A DNA stretch of 64,000 bases, from positions 27,275,455-27,339,454 of the forward strand of contig OY855903.1 in NCBI GenBank assembly GCA_963693305.1, given 5' to 3'. A program made the position numbers and the translations under genes. Of the stretch, positions 41,801 through 55,100 are shown in pieces; positions within the stretch are counted from its first letter, which is position 1, and each line of letters opens with the position of its first letter. This DNA is from Meandrina meandrites. Lineage: Eukaryota > Cnidaria > Anthozoa > Scleractinia > Meandrinidae. Under the pieces are notes generated by a model, which saw only the letters and a program-made list of their open reading frames with translations, was not told the origin of the DNA and did no database searches.

Positions 41801-44800
41801 TCACCTTTTAACCTGAATGAAAGACGTGAAGAGAGCATGCTGGAAAACATAGTGCTTCGTGAATATTTCCCACTCTATTTACTCATCAACTTTATGGAAA
41901 CCTCATGCCAAATGATTTAGGACAACCGCTTAGCGGGATGATCCGAAATAATTGCCGACTTGGATATGATATACATCGGAAAACACCGAGAGTTGAAGCA
42001 CTGCGGCTGACCTTGGCTGAAAAGTTAATTGAACTGGAATAAAAGTGAGCTCAGAGCCGGTGACGTTCACTAAGTGATGGACAAAAGACTGCTAACAGAC
42101 CTAACAGCTACACCGAAAGGAAAGGAGAGATCGATCTTCGCCGATAATTCAAAACACTGTAAGAACTTATATGTCGGTGGTGTTGGAGTAAGCTTACAAC
42201 GAGTGGCGTGTTCGCTTCCGATATTATTGTGTTGGTTTGAAATTTTAGCGGAGCTCCCGCGGGCGCCGAAGGCGCCCGCGGGCGGAGCATCCATAGCCAT
42301 AAGAATTGGTAACCCATCAAGGCGAGAAAATTTGGTTGTCGTCTACGTACGTACGTACGCACGGATTAGGCCTGGGGACAAGTTTGTCTTTGTCTTTGAT
42401 TTGGAGTCCTTCTTACGCAAAAAGTAACGCAAAAACATTTTTTGGTTTGTTGAGAGTTAACTTACTTGTCGTAGACATCTGTAAGAACACTGTCTTACTT
42501 CAGACGGTTTTTTTCTCGTGTTTTCTCATGATCTGGACATTTCATTTCAACTTAAACGAAGCGATTGTTTGAAAGGGCGCCAAAATACTTGGTACGTGGT
42601 TCACCTTCAGAGCTGAATGACAGACGCGAAGATAGCATCTTCGTGAATATTTCTCACTGTATTAACCCATCTACATCATGGAAACTCATGCCAAATGATT
42701 TAGGACAACCTCTTAATGGGAAGATCCGAAATAATTGCCGACTTGAACTTGATTTACATCGGACAACACCGAGAGTTGAAGCACTGCGGCTGACAAGCGA
42801 AAAAACTAATTGAGCTGACATTGAGCTGAAATAAAAGTGAGCTCAGAGCCGGTGATGTCCACTAAGTGATGGATAAAAGACTGTTAACAGCTACACCGAA
42901 AGGAAAGGAGTGATCGATCTTTGCTGATAATTTATAACATGTTCATGTTGGTGGTGTTGGAGTATTCAGTAAGCTTACAACGAGTGGCGTGTTCGCTTCC
43001 GAAGTTTATTGTGCTGGTTTGAAATTTTTTCCCTGCAGTATTACAAGCCTTTTTCAAACATGAGGTAACATACGTAAATTTATGCACTAAGCATAAGTCT
43101 TATTTTATTGTGAGAATCTGTTCATACTTCATTTATGATTAATTCATTTATTTATAATTTAATTAATGCTGCTTTCAAACCTGTTCATGTTTGTACATTT
43201 TATGCAGACATTGTTTATTAAATATTGCGTTTGGACTTATTGCTTTGTGTTTTAGTTAGTGGAGTTAACTGTGATGTTCATTATTGGATTTTGAAAACTA
43301 TAAGCTTAGCTTCACGGCACAAAATCACGATTCGTTTTGTCAATACAAACTACACGTACAGAAAACGAGTAAAACTATTAAGCGATACTGCACACCATAA
43401 TAATATTTCGCCGATTTCGTTGCGAGTTACCTGTACTTGGCTGAGTGAGTTCAGACTTTACCTACCGCATATTTGCTTACCAGAAATGAAGAAAATTGAA
43501 TCATTTCTTCTGCATAAAATTCTCCAAGGTATTTAGCAACGCGTACGATAAAACAGAATTTGTTAATCATGCAACCAAACCGCAACGAAAAGAAGACGGT
43601 TATAAAGCACGGTTAAGACAACATTGTATTTTTTAGCTTATTCTTGGTTAGCGTGTAACACTTCCCAAATCACAAACTGCCTCAATTCATGCAAAAAATC
43701 TGCTTTAACATGACTTACATAACCGGCAGCATCAATTTGCAGAGTATATTTTGCCGCCGTGATTTTCTCAGTTTGCCGTGGCGTGAGTTCATTTTGTTGA
43801 CTGTGTTGAGCAGCGAGTTCACTTTGTTTTTCTGTATTTTGTTTTTGCCTTGAGTTGATTTTTTTGCCCTCACTGTTTTGTAGTGAATCAAAACAGGATC
43901 AAGGTCTTTTATACATTGAATAACTCATAGGGGCGTATTAATTAATTAGTGTGCAGTAAATGTTTTAAAAAGTTTTACTAAGATTTGTTGTGTGCGCCTA
44001 CGTGCGTACGTGAGGAACCCAATAAAGTGCACTCGTCAATTTCAACTTAGAATCTGCCACAGGCGATAAAAGTCAGAATGGTTAACCTCGAAATATATTG
44101 ACATTGCTTTCGTCAACAAAACCATGAGAGGTTTTTAAGGTATTAAGTTTAGCCATGAGCGATTAAAAATAAAATTTACTTTGTTCCTATATAGGCTACT
44201 GAAGAAGCTTAGAAATAGTGTGGCTACTTATTTGATAATACTAGCAAAAAAGTAATAAATGGGAACTCCGCTTTTAGGCCTGCCTAAATCTATATATTAG
44301 CCCTGCAGAATTTACAAGCCTTCTCCAAACATGAGGTAACAAACGTAAATGTATGCACTAAGCATAAGTCTTTTTTGTTGTGCATGAGAATCTGTTTATA
44401 CTTCATTTATGAGCAAATTTAAAGTTGTGTCGGTTTCGCATCTTTTCGTAAATATTTACAATTCAATTAATGCTGCTCTCAAACTTGTTCATGTTTGTAC
44501 ATTTTATACAGACATTGTTTATTAAATATTTCATTTGGACTAATTGTTTGGTGTTTTAGTTAGTCGAGTTAACTGTGATGTTCATTATAGGATTTTGAAG
44601 CTTAAAAGCTTCACGGATCAAAATCACGATTTCGATTTGTAAAAATCCTGCAAACAAAAACGAGTAAAACTACTCAGCGATGCTGCACACCAAGATATTT
44701 TTAAGTGATCTATTATCCAACCGCTCTTTTTGATACTCGATTGCATTTGTTTTGTTTCTCTTATCAGCGAGTGCGTTGAAATGATCTTGAAATCTTGCAC

Positions 44801-46432
44801 GGGTAAACCAATATATATTTCGCCGATTTCGTTGCGAGTTACCCGTGTTTGGCTCAGTGAATTCAGACTACCTCCCGGGCTTTCCCTACCGCATATTTGC
44901 TTACCAGAAATGAAGAAAATTGAATCAGTTCTCTGCGTAAAATTCCCTTAGGTATTTAGCAACGCATACGATAAAACAGAATTAGATTATTATCATGCAA
45001 CCAAACCGCAGCGAAAAGACAGAGGACGGTTCAAAACAACATTGTAAGCGTTATTCTAAGTAAGCGTGCACCACTTCCCAAATCACAAACTGTCACAATT
45101 CTTACACAAAATCTGACTTACAAAACTGGCACCATCAATTTACAGAGTTTGTTTTGCTGCGGTGATTTTCTCAGTTTGCCGTGGTGTGAGTTTATTTGGT
45201 TTACTGTGTTTAGCAGTGAATTACTTTGTTTTTCTGCACTTTTTTTTGCCTTGAGTTGATTTTTTCCCTTACTGTTTTGTATTAAATCAAAACAAGATCA
45301 AGGTCCTTTTTACATTGAATAACTCATAAAGGTGTATTAATTAGTGTACAGTAAACGTTGTAAAAAGTTTTACAAAGATATCTGTTGTGTGCTCCTACGT
45401 GAGTACGTGAGGAACCCAATAAAGTGCACTCGTCAATTTCGGTTTACCTCGAAATATGTTGACATCGCTTTCGTCAGCAAAACCATGAGAAGTTTTTACA
45501 TGTAAGATATTTTATACTTAAAAGTTTAACCATGAGCGATTAAAAACTAATTTATTTTGTACCACTGTATAAGCTTAGAAATAGTGTGGCTACTTATTTG
45601 CTAATGATAAATGGGAGCTCCGCTTTTCGGCTTGCCTAAATCTATATATTAAATCACTCGCCTGACGGCTCGTGATTTACAAGCTTTTCTCGTGTTCTCC
45701 CAACATCCCGCGGGGGTTTATTGCGCCCGTAAACCCCCTAGAAAGTGTGGTCTATTGTTTAAATGAGAACTGCTTGTAAACAGTGTAGTGCAGTGTATTG
45801 TTAGTGAGTATTATCGTAATTTATAAATTTAATGTATATCTATCTATATCTAAAAGTTTTCTTATATAATGCCCCCTCAGTGTAGCACAATCAATGTAAC
45901 TAACAAGTCATATGTAGTGCCTAATTATTGAAAGCATAAATTTGTACTTTAGAGTGAAAGTAATCCTTTTGTCAGCATGTATTGTGCATATAATGTAATT
46001 GTATGTAATGTCCTTTTGTTTGCGTCATAAAAATAAATAATAAAACAACTTCATTTTTACAGGAATTGCACCCGTAACCAATGAAAGGGATCAAATTCGG
46101 GAATTTAAGGTTTTAAGATATGAATCGCACTGGGAAATCAATAAGTTTATTTCGACACAAACTGAACTTGTGTGATTATTCAATAAACTGTTATTATTGG
46201 GTGGGGTGGAATAACTGTCATTTTGGCAAATCTTCGTTGAAAGAATAACGCGAACACTCTTGAGTAGTTAAAGAGTTGTCACGTCATAATGGCGTCTAGG
46301 AGACCTGAATTTGCCATAATTGAACTAGAATTTATTTTTTTCCTGTTTACTTGTTTATTTATTTGTTTATTTTTTTCTTGCAGCTGTAAGAAGCGTATTC
46401 GTCAGCAGTGTTCCTGCCTCAACTATAAATGA
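38866..46432 (+). CDS. Small secreted cysteine-rich peptide precursor (3 exons)
   Basis: Exon 1 (38866-38935) encodes a signal peptide, MKFVYLVLFLMLFSC, ending near GNEA-AP. Exon 2 (40035-40098) adds MPALYKR, a dibasic processing site, then FRQCYVCC. Exon 3 (46384-46432) gives CKKRIRQQCSC and a stop. Splice sites are canonical and phases fit (1 then 2), giving about 60 residues; the part after KR has six cysteines spaced C-x2-CC-x5-C-x6-C-x-C. A secreted disulphide-rich hormone, defence peptide or toxin-like peptide is possible; none is proved. Exon 3 is inferred. Alternative acceptors in the same phase lie nearer (after 41196, and after the TTCTTTCAG at about 41270-41278) and would give fewer cysteines. 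Confidence 0.55.
41397..45751. mobile_element. 4.35-kb repeat block with inverted ends and internal duplications
   Basis: Ends share ACCACACTTTCTAGGGGG as inverted repeats, with further similarity to AATAAACCC. Inside are two ~800-bp tandem copies, each starting near a CCCGCGGGCGCC..GGCGCCCGCGGG hairpin (41456-41482 and 42256-42282). They are followed by two copies of a ~1.3-kb unit starting CCCTGCAG (43031 and 44301). No transposase frame is seen. Lies in the second intron of the peptide gene. Confidence 0.7.
45752..46383. other. Intron sequence, no other gene seen
   Basis: AT-rich, ending in the polypyrimidine TTTTTTTCTTGCAG acceptor used for exon 3. Confidence 0.45.
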
Positions 46433-49112
46433 TATCAACTGATGATCTTCCACAAAAATTAATTCCTCCAGAAACAGATGCGAAAAGCGACAATGAACCC
46501 TACTATCAATAAGCAATAAATGAAGCTGACACAAAGGAAATGCCATGATCCTCATTTCTTTACAAATAAGCATGACTTGTCACATTATCTGCTAATTTTT
46601 AAATTTCATATTTGATTTCCGGGATTTTCTTTCTTCTGAGATGTTTCCTCTATTATATACTCCCCATAAGAAGTTAGCAGTTTGGATACAAAAAGCCAAT
46701 ATTTTCATCCCTTTATACGTTTTAAATGAACTAACACAAAAACGAACCACCTTTTTACTCTGAGTCGATAGACGTCAGTATCTTTCTATCCTAACCCTGT
46801 TTTACTTACCCATTTTCTTGAGAACTATGGCAAGCGATCTGTAAGTACCCAACATAATTTATGAGTCTAATGCGCATGCGCTTTAGACTCCATGTAGTGG
46901 AAAAAAGCTGTTAGCAATCCCAAGGGAATGGTTCGGGATCGATAATCGTCCGGTGTAATTGTGCTTAAACAATAGCCCGCCTCATTGAGGGCTTGGTGCG
47001 GTGATCGTAATCCAATCAGGAAGCAAGGATGTTGTTAACGAAGCAACGGTCGAACGGAGCTCGAGCACGACACGCACTTGTAAAAGAAATTGCCATGTAT
47101 GTAATTGGAATAAATGTTTTACAGTGCAAAATAATATGAATCCTCGTTTTCAAGTGTGAAGCCACTGAAAATGTTCTCCTTCCAGCTGCATGTTTTTTTA
47201 TAATCCGTGGGAAACGCAACGTGAAATCGACATCTTTTGATGAAAAAAATCCGGAAGTGACATTTGTGTTCATAAAAAAAATTATTTTGAAAAAAAATGG
47301 AAAATTAAATAAAATTGTAGTCAGCAATTGATTGTTCAATTCAACTGAAGCAGGATTTCATTCACAAGAATGCAACTTTCATTAAAAAGAGTTTTTTTCA
47401 CCATTCAAGATTCAATCTAGAGCTTGAAAACAAGACAGTGTAATCAAATTACATTTCGCGCGAAATTTGCATAAATATTGAAATTGCCAAAAAGTAGTTA
47501 AGACAGAATGAAAACTCGCTTTAATAGTTATTGAATTCCGATCTGATTGTTATTTCCATGTATTGACTATTTGGAAGCTGTTCTCAGTCATGAAAACGAA
47601 ACTCTTTCATTCAACTGCTTGTAGTGTTTAATAGAAGCTAATAGACGTGAAAATATTTCGCTTAATTAAATTACATTCTGCACGCAATGTTTTCTTTGCT
47701 CTCCTGTGTCCAAACGTTAAAGGTAATTGAAATCTTTGTTGAGCAGTATTGCATAAATTGCAAAGGAATTGAAAAAATATATATTTTGGCTTATTTTGAT
47801 GGGATTTAGGATATTTAGAATACTAAACAAGCGGCTGTATCTTGTCTATCTATGGGGCGGACCATTATATTTTTGGAAGCAGGGGGATGAAATTTTTTTC
47901 AAGACAAACAATTTTTTTTCTGTATCGTTGTCTGTGAAAACATTTTTGCGGTGTCATCTTCCTGCAGACAATTTTTTTCATGCCTGCAAAAAATTTAGTT
48001 GGGCTTTTTCTGCTTTTGCAAACAAATTTTTCAGGATCCCCCCCCCCCCCCCCCCCCCTCTAAATCTGTACGATCTTCCTATGGTCTACAACGCACTAAT
48101 CTTTTAACATGAATAAATATATATAAATATATATACTTAAGAGAACAAATATTATCGACTTATCGACTTCTTCTGAACCACTGTTACTACCAAACCTTTG
48201 CTACACCTCTTGCTCTATGCCGTAAATACCGAAACTACTTCAACATATTTCAACCGCACTAACAATCCATGACGCATTAGACTCGTGTACCCACTGGGTA
48301 CTATTTTTATATAATTTATACCAACGACTTCGAAACATTTTAACGTAATTTTATTGACTGAATTGCAATTCAGCTGTTTAAAAGACAAGGTACACTTATA
48401 TTCTTGCCTCGCTTTGGCTGAATAAAATCTATATACAACACTGTTATACAAAAATTACATTCTTCACAATTTCTGAAATCATTAAGAAACAATTACACCA
48501 AAAAAGTTGAAAGAAGAAAGCATCTTCAAATATACATAATATTACTTTAACGCTATCAGAGGGAGAACACAAATAATTTACCATGGAAAATAGAATGTTA
48601 GGCAATTGTTGAAAGAACCAGTTAACACGAAATAACATCTGTTACAGGAAAGAGGATTTTTTAGGAAAAAACTTTCAATCTGAAAAAAAAAGGAAAAACA
48701 ATCTATGTGAAAATGAATAATTCGACAATGGCGATGAGGTGGTTTTAGTAACAAAAGAAAGTAAAATAGTAGACTGGTTAGATTATACTGAAAACAGCTA
48801 CCGAGCATTTCTGCCAAAGTCCCTCATGGCAGTAAAATATATCCGTATGGTAAAACTTTTAGCTGTAGTAATTTGGTCGAATTAAGTCGAGTCTTTCATG
48901 TCCAAGGAAAGAATGCCATGGAATGATGCATAAGAAGGCTGAAAAAATGTAAATATTGAAAGGGTTTTGTAATTAGGATTTTGTTACTTACAGTTCAAAT
49001 CGCAACCAGTGGGTAGTGCGGTCACCTTGACTTTTCACGAATCGGAGAATCTAATATGCCTATAACAAATGATTTTATAACGAAGCTACAAGAAGACAAT
49101 AATCGACTCACC
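46433..49112. other. Intergenic with poly-C tract
   Basis: Contains a run of about 21 C at 48038-48058 and no supported gene. The part nearest 49112 is presumably 3' untranslated sequence of the minus-strand gene; a possible further exon at 48992-49052 would encode LRFVKSQGDRTTHWLRFEL. Confidence 0.4.
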
Positions 49113-52100
49113 TCATAATCGAGAAGTAACAAGCGAGTCGGCAGTTTGAGAACTTCTGGAAGATCCAGCAGGTGACTAAAAGAAATAACAGTCAAAATAA
49201 GAAATGGTCACTAAGCATTTACATCAGTGTTAACATAATCCGTTCCTGGTCTCTACCAGACGTTATGGACCCAGGTATAGAGAGTTGAGCCACTAGCCTA
49301 GAGCACAATAACTCAATTTGCACCTTAGCTGGTAAAAATGTGGAAGAAAACTTCGAATGTAGTGTTTGACGTTACAATTTGTGATTGAAAAATATTCCTA
49401 ATTTATTGGCAAATCAATTAGGTAAAGAGTAAGTAAAGAGTCTACGTCAAAAAGGTTTTGCAGATTTGTATAGCTTGTGAACATTTTGCACCCATTTTTT
49501 ATATTTTTTCGTGTTGAGAGCGATAGAAGCGTGCCGAAGCGTCTGCTTTCTCCAGCAACACAAATAACACCAATCTTACCCTATTGAACAAGGTCATTAA
49601 AACTACTGGATGCATCATCAGCAATCTCCTGTCATATTCTGGTAGATCATAAGCACCTGAAAAAGAATACAACAGTGATGTAATGCCTGATTGTACTCGA
49701 AATCAACCAACCATAATTATAAGCTCTTTCCCCTGTCTTGTTATTCAGCCATAGGAAGCCAACTCCGCACCTTACACTTGAATTTTCCAAGCAAAATTGA
49801 AAAGATAATTTTCAAACCATAACATATACTGTAGCGAAATTAAAACAAAAGCAAAGAAAACGCCTGGCACATATTGCAAACAAAGGTCCAGAAAGCTACT
49901 TGTTTGTGTAAAAAACATTAGAACGAATTTGAATACGGTGAATACTTTTATACCATCATTCTGTTGAATTACTCTATCAAAATAGTGTAATTTTGCTAGG
50001 CTTCAGCTACAAATCAGGCTCGTTTAGTCTTGCTCTGGTTATTTTGTTTGTCTCAACTGCGTTACGCCAAAATACGAATCATAGCTCGAACAAGCGAACC
50101 TTATATGTAGCAGAAAGGAACAATTGCGGATACAGGGATGAAATTTGAAACATACTTCAATTCAATATCTACTCACAGTTTCGATAAAATTTGTTCATCA
50201 GCTCATCATACAGCCTAAAAACGGAACAAAATCGTTAAGTTTATTGATATTTCATTTTTTTATAAATTCATATCTGGCATATGAATGAGTGTAAAAATAA
50301 CTGGTATAAGTTCTTGCAACGACGAACACGGGGCACAGAGTGCATTGGGATCGCAGTGGCAGAAATTGAAAGTAAAATGGTCCTTGGACTCACTAACATA
50401 TTCTGATCAATGGCCAAATCTGAGATTTGTCGCTCTTATTTAATACATAATTAATCACAATAAAGTGAAAAATATATATTCCTTACCTATGTTGCACATT
50501 AACAGTAAAAAAGGCAAGGTCCATCGTTTGCCTCTGTGAGTGAAAGATGAAAAGTAACTTTTAAGATAACATAAACTACACTCACACCTACAGAGATATG
50601 TCAAAGAAAGACTAAAGAAAACATTAAAATATTTCCCTGCGAAGAGAATATTTATGTCTTTTCTCTAACTATTTTTGTTAAACAGTTTTGAGAATACTTG
50701 TATCCTGGGGAAGAGTCAGTAGGAATTCTATCAGCCGCCCTCAATTGCTTGAATACTGGTCACGTCTTGCTTGTGTACTGGTCACGTGACATTCCTTCCA
50801 AACGCTTTCATTCGTTTTGCATTTATCGTCATTCGTGACTCCTTTTGACAAGTTTCTACTCTTCATACCTTCGCCTTAATTGGAATAGACTTTGTTTGGA
50901 CAATTTTTAGTGAAAGGTGCCGACAGCCGTACAAGGCCAAATATGAATATTTCTTTCATCGTTCCCTTTCAGGAGATGAGAGAAAATATCTCCACAATGT
51001 TCATATTAGATGCATCCTACATACCAAATAAAAATCTCTCTGTGCTTTCATTTCTTCCATCTGCAGCAAAAAAACAACCAGAACTATCTTCGAATGATTG
51101 TCATCGAGAATATAGAACTAAAGACTATTGCGTGAAAAAACTTGATTGCACCAGGTGTCTAGCTGTTGGTTAGATTAGAAAAATTAAGTTTATCGTTCCA
51201 CTTTTTACAACAACGTGCAACGCTGCCACCATTTTTGCACCATCCATTTATGGGCATGTACCCGCACCACGCCACGATTTTTGCAAGCAACGAATCGACC
51301 ACGAAGAACAACCACTGCGTTCTATACTGTACTGCGTGTCTAGGCTCTATAAATGGATTTCATCGCGAACAGTGCATTTATTGGATGATCAATTAGCAAA
51401 TAAGTTTTGAAAATTCCTACCAAAATAGTGCACCTATAGGAGGTACCTTTAACTTCTTGCCCTCCATTACCTCAGCTTTGTCAACATTTTTCTTTTCACG
51501 CAAATCCTGTAATAAAGAACACGTGCCTTATTTCCAAATTTCAATTCTGTAGCAATTTCAAATAAACGTGTCCTCTTTGAAACAGAGACCTGCTGTTTTG
51601 ATCAAATTCATATCCTCCTGTCAATTTATAATTCAATAAAGGCCCAACAATGTATTGCATTATACAGAGTTCGTGTTATGCTCCCAATTGACATAACAGA
51701 TATTAGGGACTCAGAAAACGTAACGTAATTTAGCTGCTGGATAACGTTGTTCATCCTTTCAACAACCCGCCCAGCTTTCGTCTTTGTATTAAAATCCTGA
51801 TAAAGATTTTACTTAAGGCCAGGAAGACAACATAAGTAACGCTCGTAGTAAGTTTCACATTAACGTACCTCGCATTTCAGTGCAGCAAACTCTTCCTTGA
51901 TTACTGTCTTCAACTCTCGGAGCAATTCTTTATTCTCATTTTCTCTCTTTTCGTCCATTCGTGTTTCAATTTCACGTAATTTCTTCTCACATGTTGGTCG
52001 TTCCTCGCTGTGTTCAGTCACTTTGTGCTACAAAAGACATTTATTCGATAGTTATGGCCAAAGCTTCTGCTTTGTCGAGTTTTTCTTTCGTCTACAGTAA

Positions 52101-55100
52101 TACATAAGACACATCTTTCGCATTTATCCAGGCTATGGGTGCTTGAATAAATTAACATTGGTAAAAAAAATGTTCATAAAAAGACTGTCTTAACTCTGGT
52201 TATAAGTTTTACATACCTCGCATTTCAATGCAGCGACCTCTTCTTTAATTGCTGACTTCAACTGACTCAGCATTTCCTTATTCTGTTTTTCTCTCTTTCT
52301 TTCCATGCTCATTTCGAGCTCACTTAATTTCCTTTCGGCTATTACTCGTTTTTCACGGTGCACAGACATCTCTTTCTACAAAAGAAAAACATGGTAGCTT
52401 TTGTTAATGATTTGTTTTCACCTTCAATGATACAAAGAACATACCTGTCTCGTGACGGAAGAAAGCTAAGTGTGTTTAAATTAACCAAAAATCGGCAAAA
52501 ATATATTAGTATGAACAAGGCAGGGACACTGCTTAACTGATAAAGTTCTTTTAAATAAAAAGGTGTTAAACATCGACTGTAGTATGTGAATGCTTTAATT
52601 CAGGGGCGCAGCTACCTGTACGCACATATGCACGTGCGAACCTTTTAAAGTCGAAATTTAAAATAATAAAATGATTTAAAAGCAAATAAATTTATGAATA
52701 TTATTTTAAAATAGCAGAATTTGCTCCGAATCAACGTGTAGTAGGAAAAGGCGGGAAAATAGCCAGCAGAAAGCAGGCAATTGGGGGATGGTAAACGTGT
52801 TGTGGCCACCTTGTTTTACAGACCTGGATCGACCTGTCAACTAAGTCCTCTCGCACATCCTCTGTCAACGCCAGTGAGAGCGAAGCCGGGTTAATACATG
52901 GCTCGGGACAGATACAAACCTCGAGCTTGAAGCCTAATTGTTAAATTACCTCAGAATTTCGGTTTCAGTGTTCTTGGAGATGTAGACATGTACACATTCA
53001 GGATTGATTTTTTGTAAATTTATAAAAACTGTGTAACTAAATTAACTAGAGCACTTTACCTCCATGTCCACAATCTTTGCCTTAAGTCGTTTATTCTCTT
53101 CGATTATTTCCTCCTCCTTAGTGTTAGTGGCTGGGTGAACAAAAGTGAAAGTAAAAGTGTCAACCGGCTGGCTGATTCATATTTTGCGAGTACTCAATAA
53201 GAAAGCATTTTTAGATTTCTTTTGGCGTCAACTTAGTAACTGCTGCCTTATTATAACTAAATCAGTAGCAGACTGAAGTGATCAGTTTAACAAATCAGCG
53301 CAGTGGTTACCGATTGGATATTAGAAGTTAAATGAACCACTCGGGATTTGTCTGACGAAACATTTCCGGGACACTTTTATCAACTCTTGTCCAGTTCTTT
53401 TCTGTTCTATCAGAACTCCTCTTGCTTTTACAATCAACCAAAATAGATTTCTAAATGGTTCAAGACAGTAATTATAATAACGAGGAAAGTAGAAATTAAA
53501 AGCAGTTGAATAAGTCGATTGAGTAAATAAACTATAATTTGAAAATCTTTCAGACAAAACGTTTATACAACGGAGGATAATAAGATGGTGTTCAATGAAA
53601 TTTAAAAAAAAATAAGCATGTAGCTAAAGGACTAGGACGGTTAAGGGAAAAATTACTTACCCTTTCCTTTCCTTCGCCCTGATATCAGCCACAACTGTCA
53701 GGAAATAAAAATTGAGAGGAAATTGTTATCATGATTTTATAAACCGGATACAGCAGCCCATGCAGGTTTAACTTGTATGGATACAGCGGGCCATGCAGGT
53801 ATAGCTTGCATGGATACAGCAGGCCATGCAGGTACAACTTGCATAGATACAGCAGACCATGCAGGTATAACTTGCATGGATACAGCAGGCCATGCAGGTA
53901 TAGCTTGCATGGATACAGCAGACCATGCAGGTATAACTTGCATGGATACAGCAGGCCATGCAGGTATAACTTGCATGGATACAGCAGACCATGCAGGTAT
54001 AACTTGCATGGATACAGCAGGCCATGCAGGTATAGCTTGCATGGATACAGCAGGCCATGCAGGTACAACTTGCATAGATACAGCAGACCATGCAGGTATA
54101 ACTTGCATGGATACAGCAGGCCATGCAGGTATAGCTTGCATGGATACAGCAGACCATGCAGGTATAACTTGCATGGATACAGCAGGCCATGCAGGTATAG
54201 CTTGCATGGATACAGCAGGCCATGCAGGTACAACTTGCATAGATACAGCAGACCATGCAGGTATAACTTGCATGGATACAGCAGGCCATGCAGGTATAAC
54301 TTGCATGGATACAGCAGGCCATGCAGGTACAACTTGCATAGATACAGCAGACCATGCAGGTATAACTTGCATGGATACAGCAGGCCATGCAGGTATAACT
54401 TGCATGGATACAGCAGGCCATGCAGGTATAGCTTGCATGGATACAGCAGGCCATGCAGGTATAACTTGCATGGATACAGCAGGCCATGCAGGTATAGCTT
54501 GCATGGATACAGCAGGCCATGCAGGTACAACTTGCATAGATACAGCAGACCATGCAGGTATAACTTGCATGGATACAGCAGGCCATGCAGGTATAACTTG
54601 CATGGATACAGCAGGCCATGCAGGTATAGCTTGCATGGATACAGCAGGCCATGCAGGTACAACTTGCATGGATACAGCAGGCCATGCAGGTATAACTTGC
54701 ATGGATACAGCAGGCCATGCAGGTATAACTTGCATGGATACAGCAGGCCATGCAGGTATAACTTGCATGGATACAGCAGGCCATGCAGGTACAACTTGCA
54801 TAGATACAGCAGACCATGCAGGTATAACTTGCATGGATACAGCAGGCCATGCAGGTATAGCTTGCATGGATACAGCAGACCATGCAGGTATAACTTGCAT
54901 GGATACAGCAGGCCATGCAGGTATAGCTTGCATGGATACAGCAGGCCATGCAGGTACAACTTGCATAGATACAGCAGACCATGCAGGTATAACTTGCATG
55001 GATACAGCAGGCCATGCAGGTATAACTTGCATGGATACAGCAGGCCATGCAGGTATAGCTTGCATGGATACAGCAGGCCATACAGGTACAACTTGCATGG

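Noticed and set aside
42070..42427. Overlapping frames with APKAPAG-type sequence
   Set aside because: They come from the GC-rich hairpin repeats and occur on both strands.
47769..48107. 112-codon plus frame ending in poly-proline
   Set aside because: The proline run is a poly-C tract and the rest looks like repeat-derived sequence.
50892..51173. 93-codon plus frame
   Set aside because: Lies in an intron of the minus-strand coiled-coil gene and shows no recognised feature.
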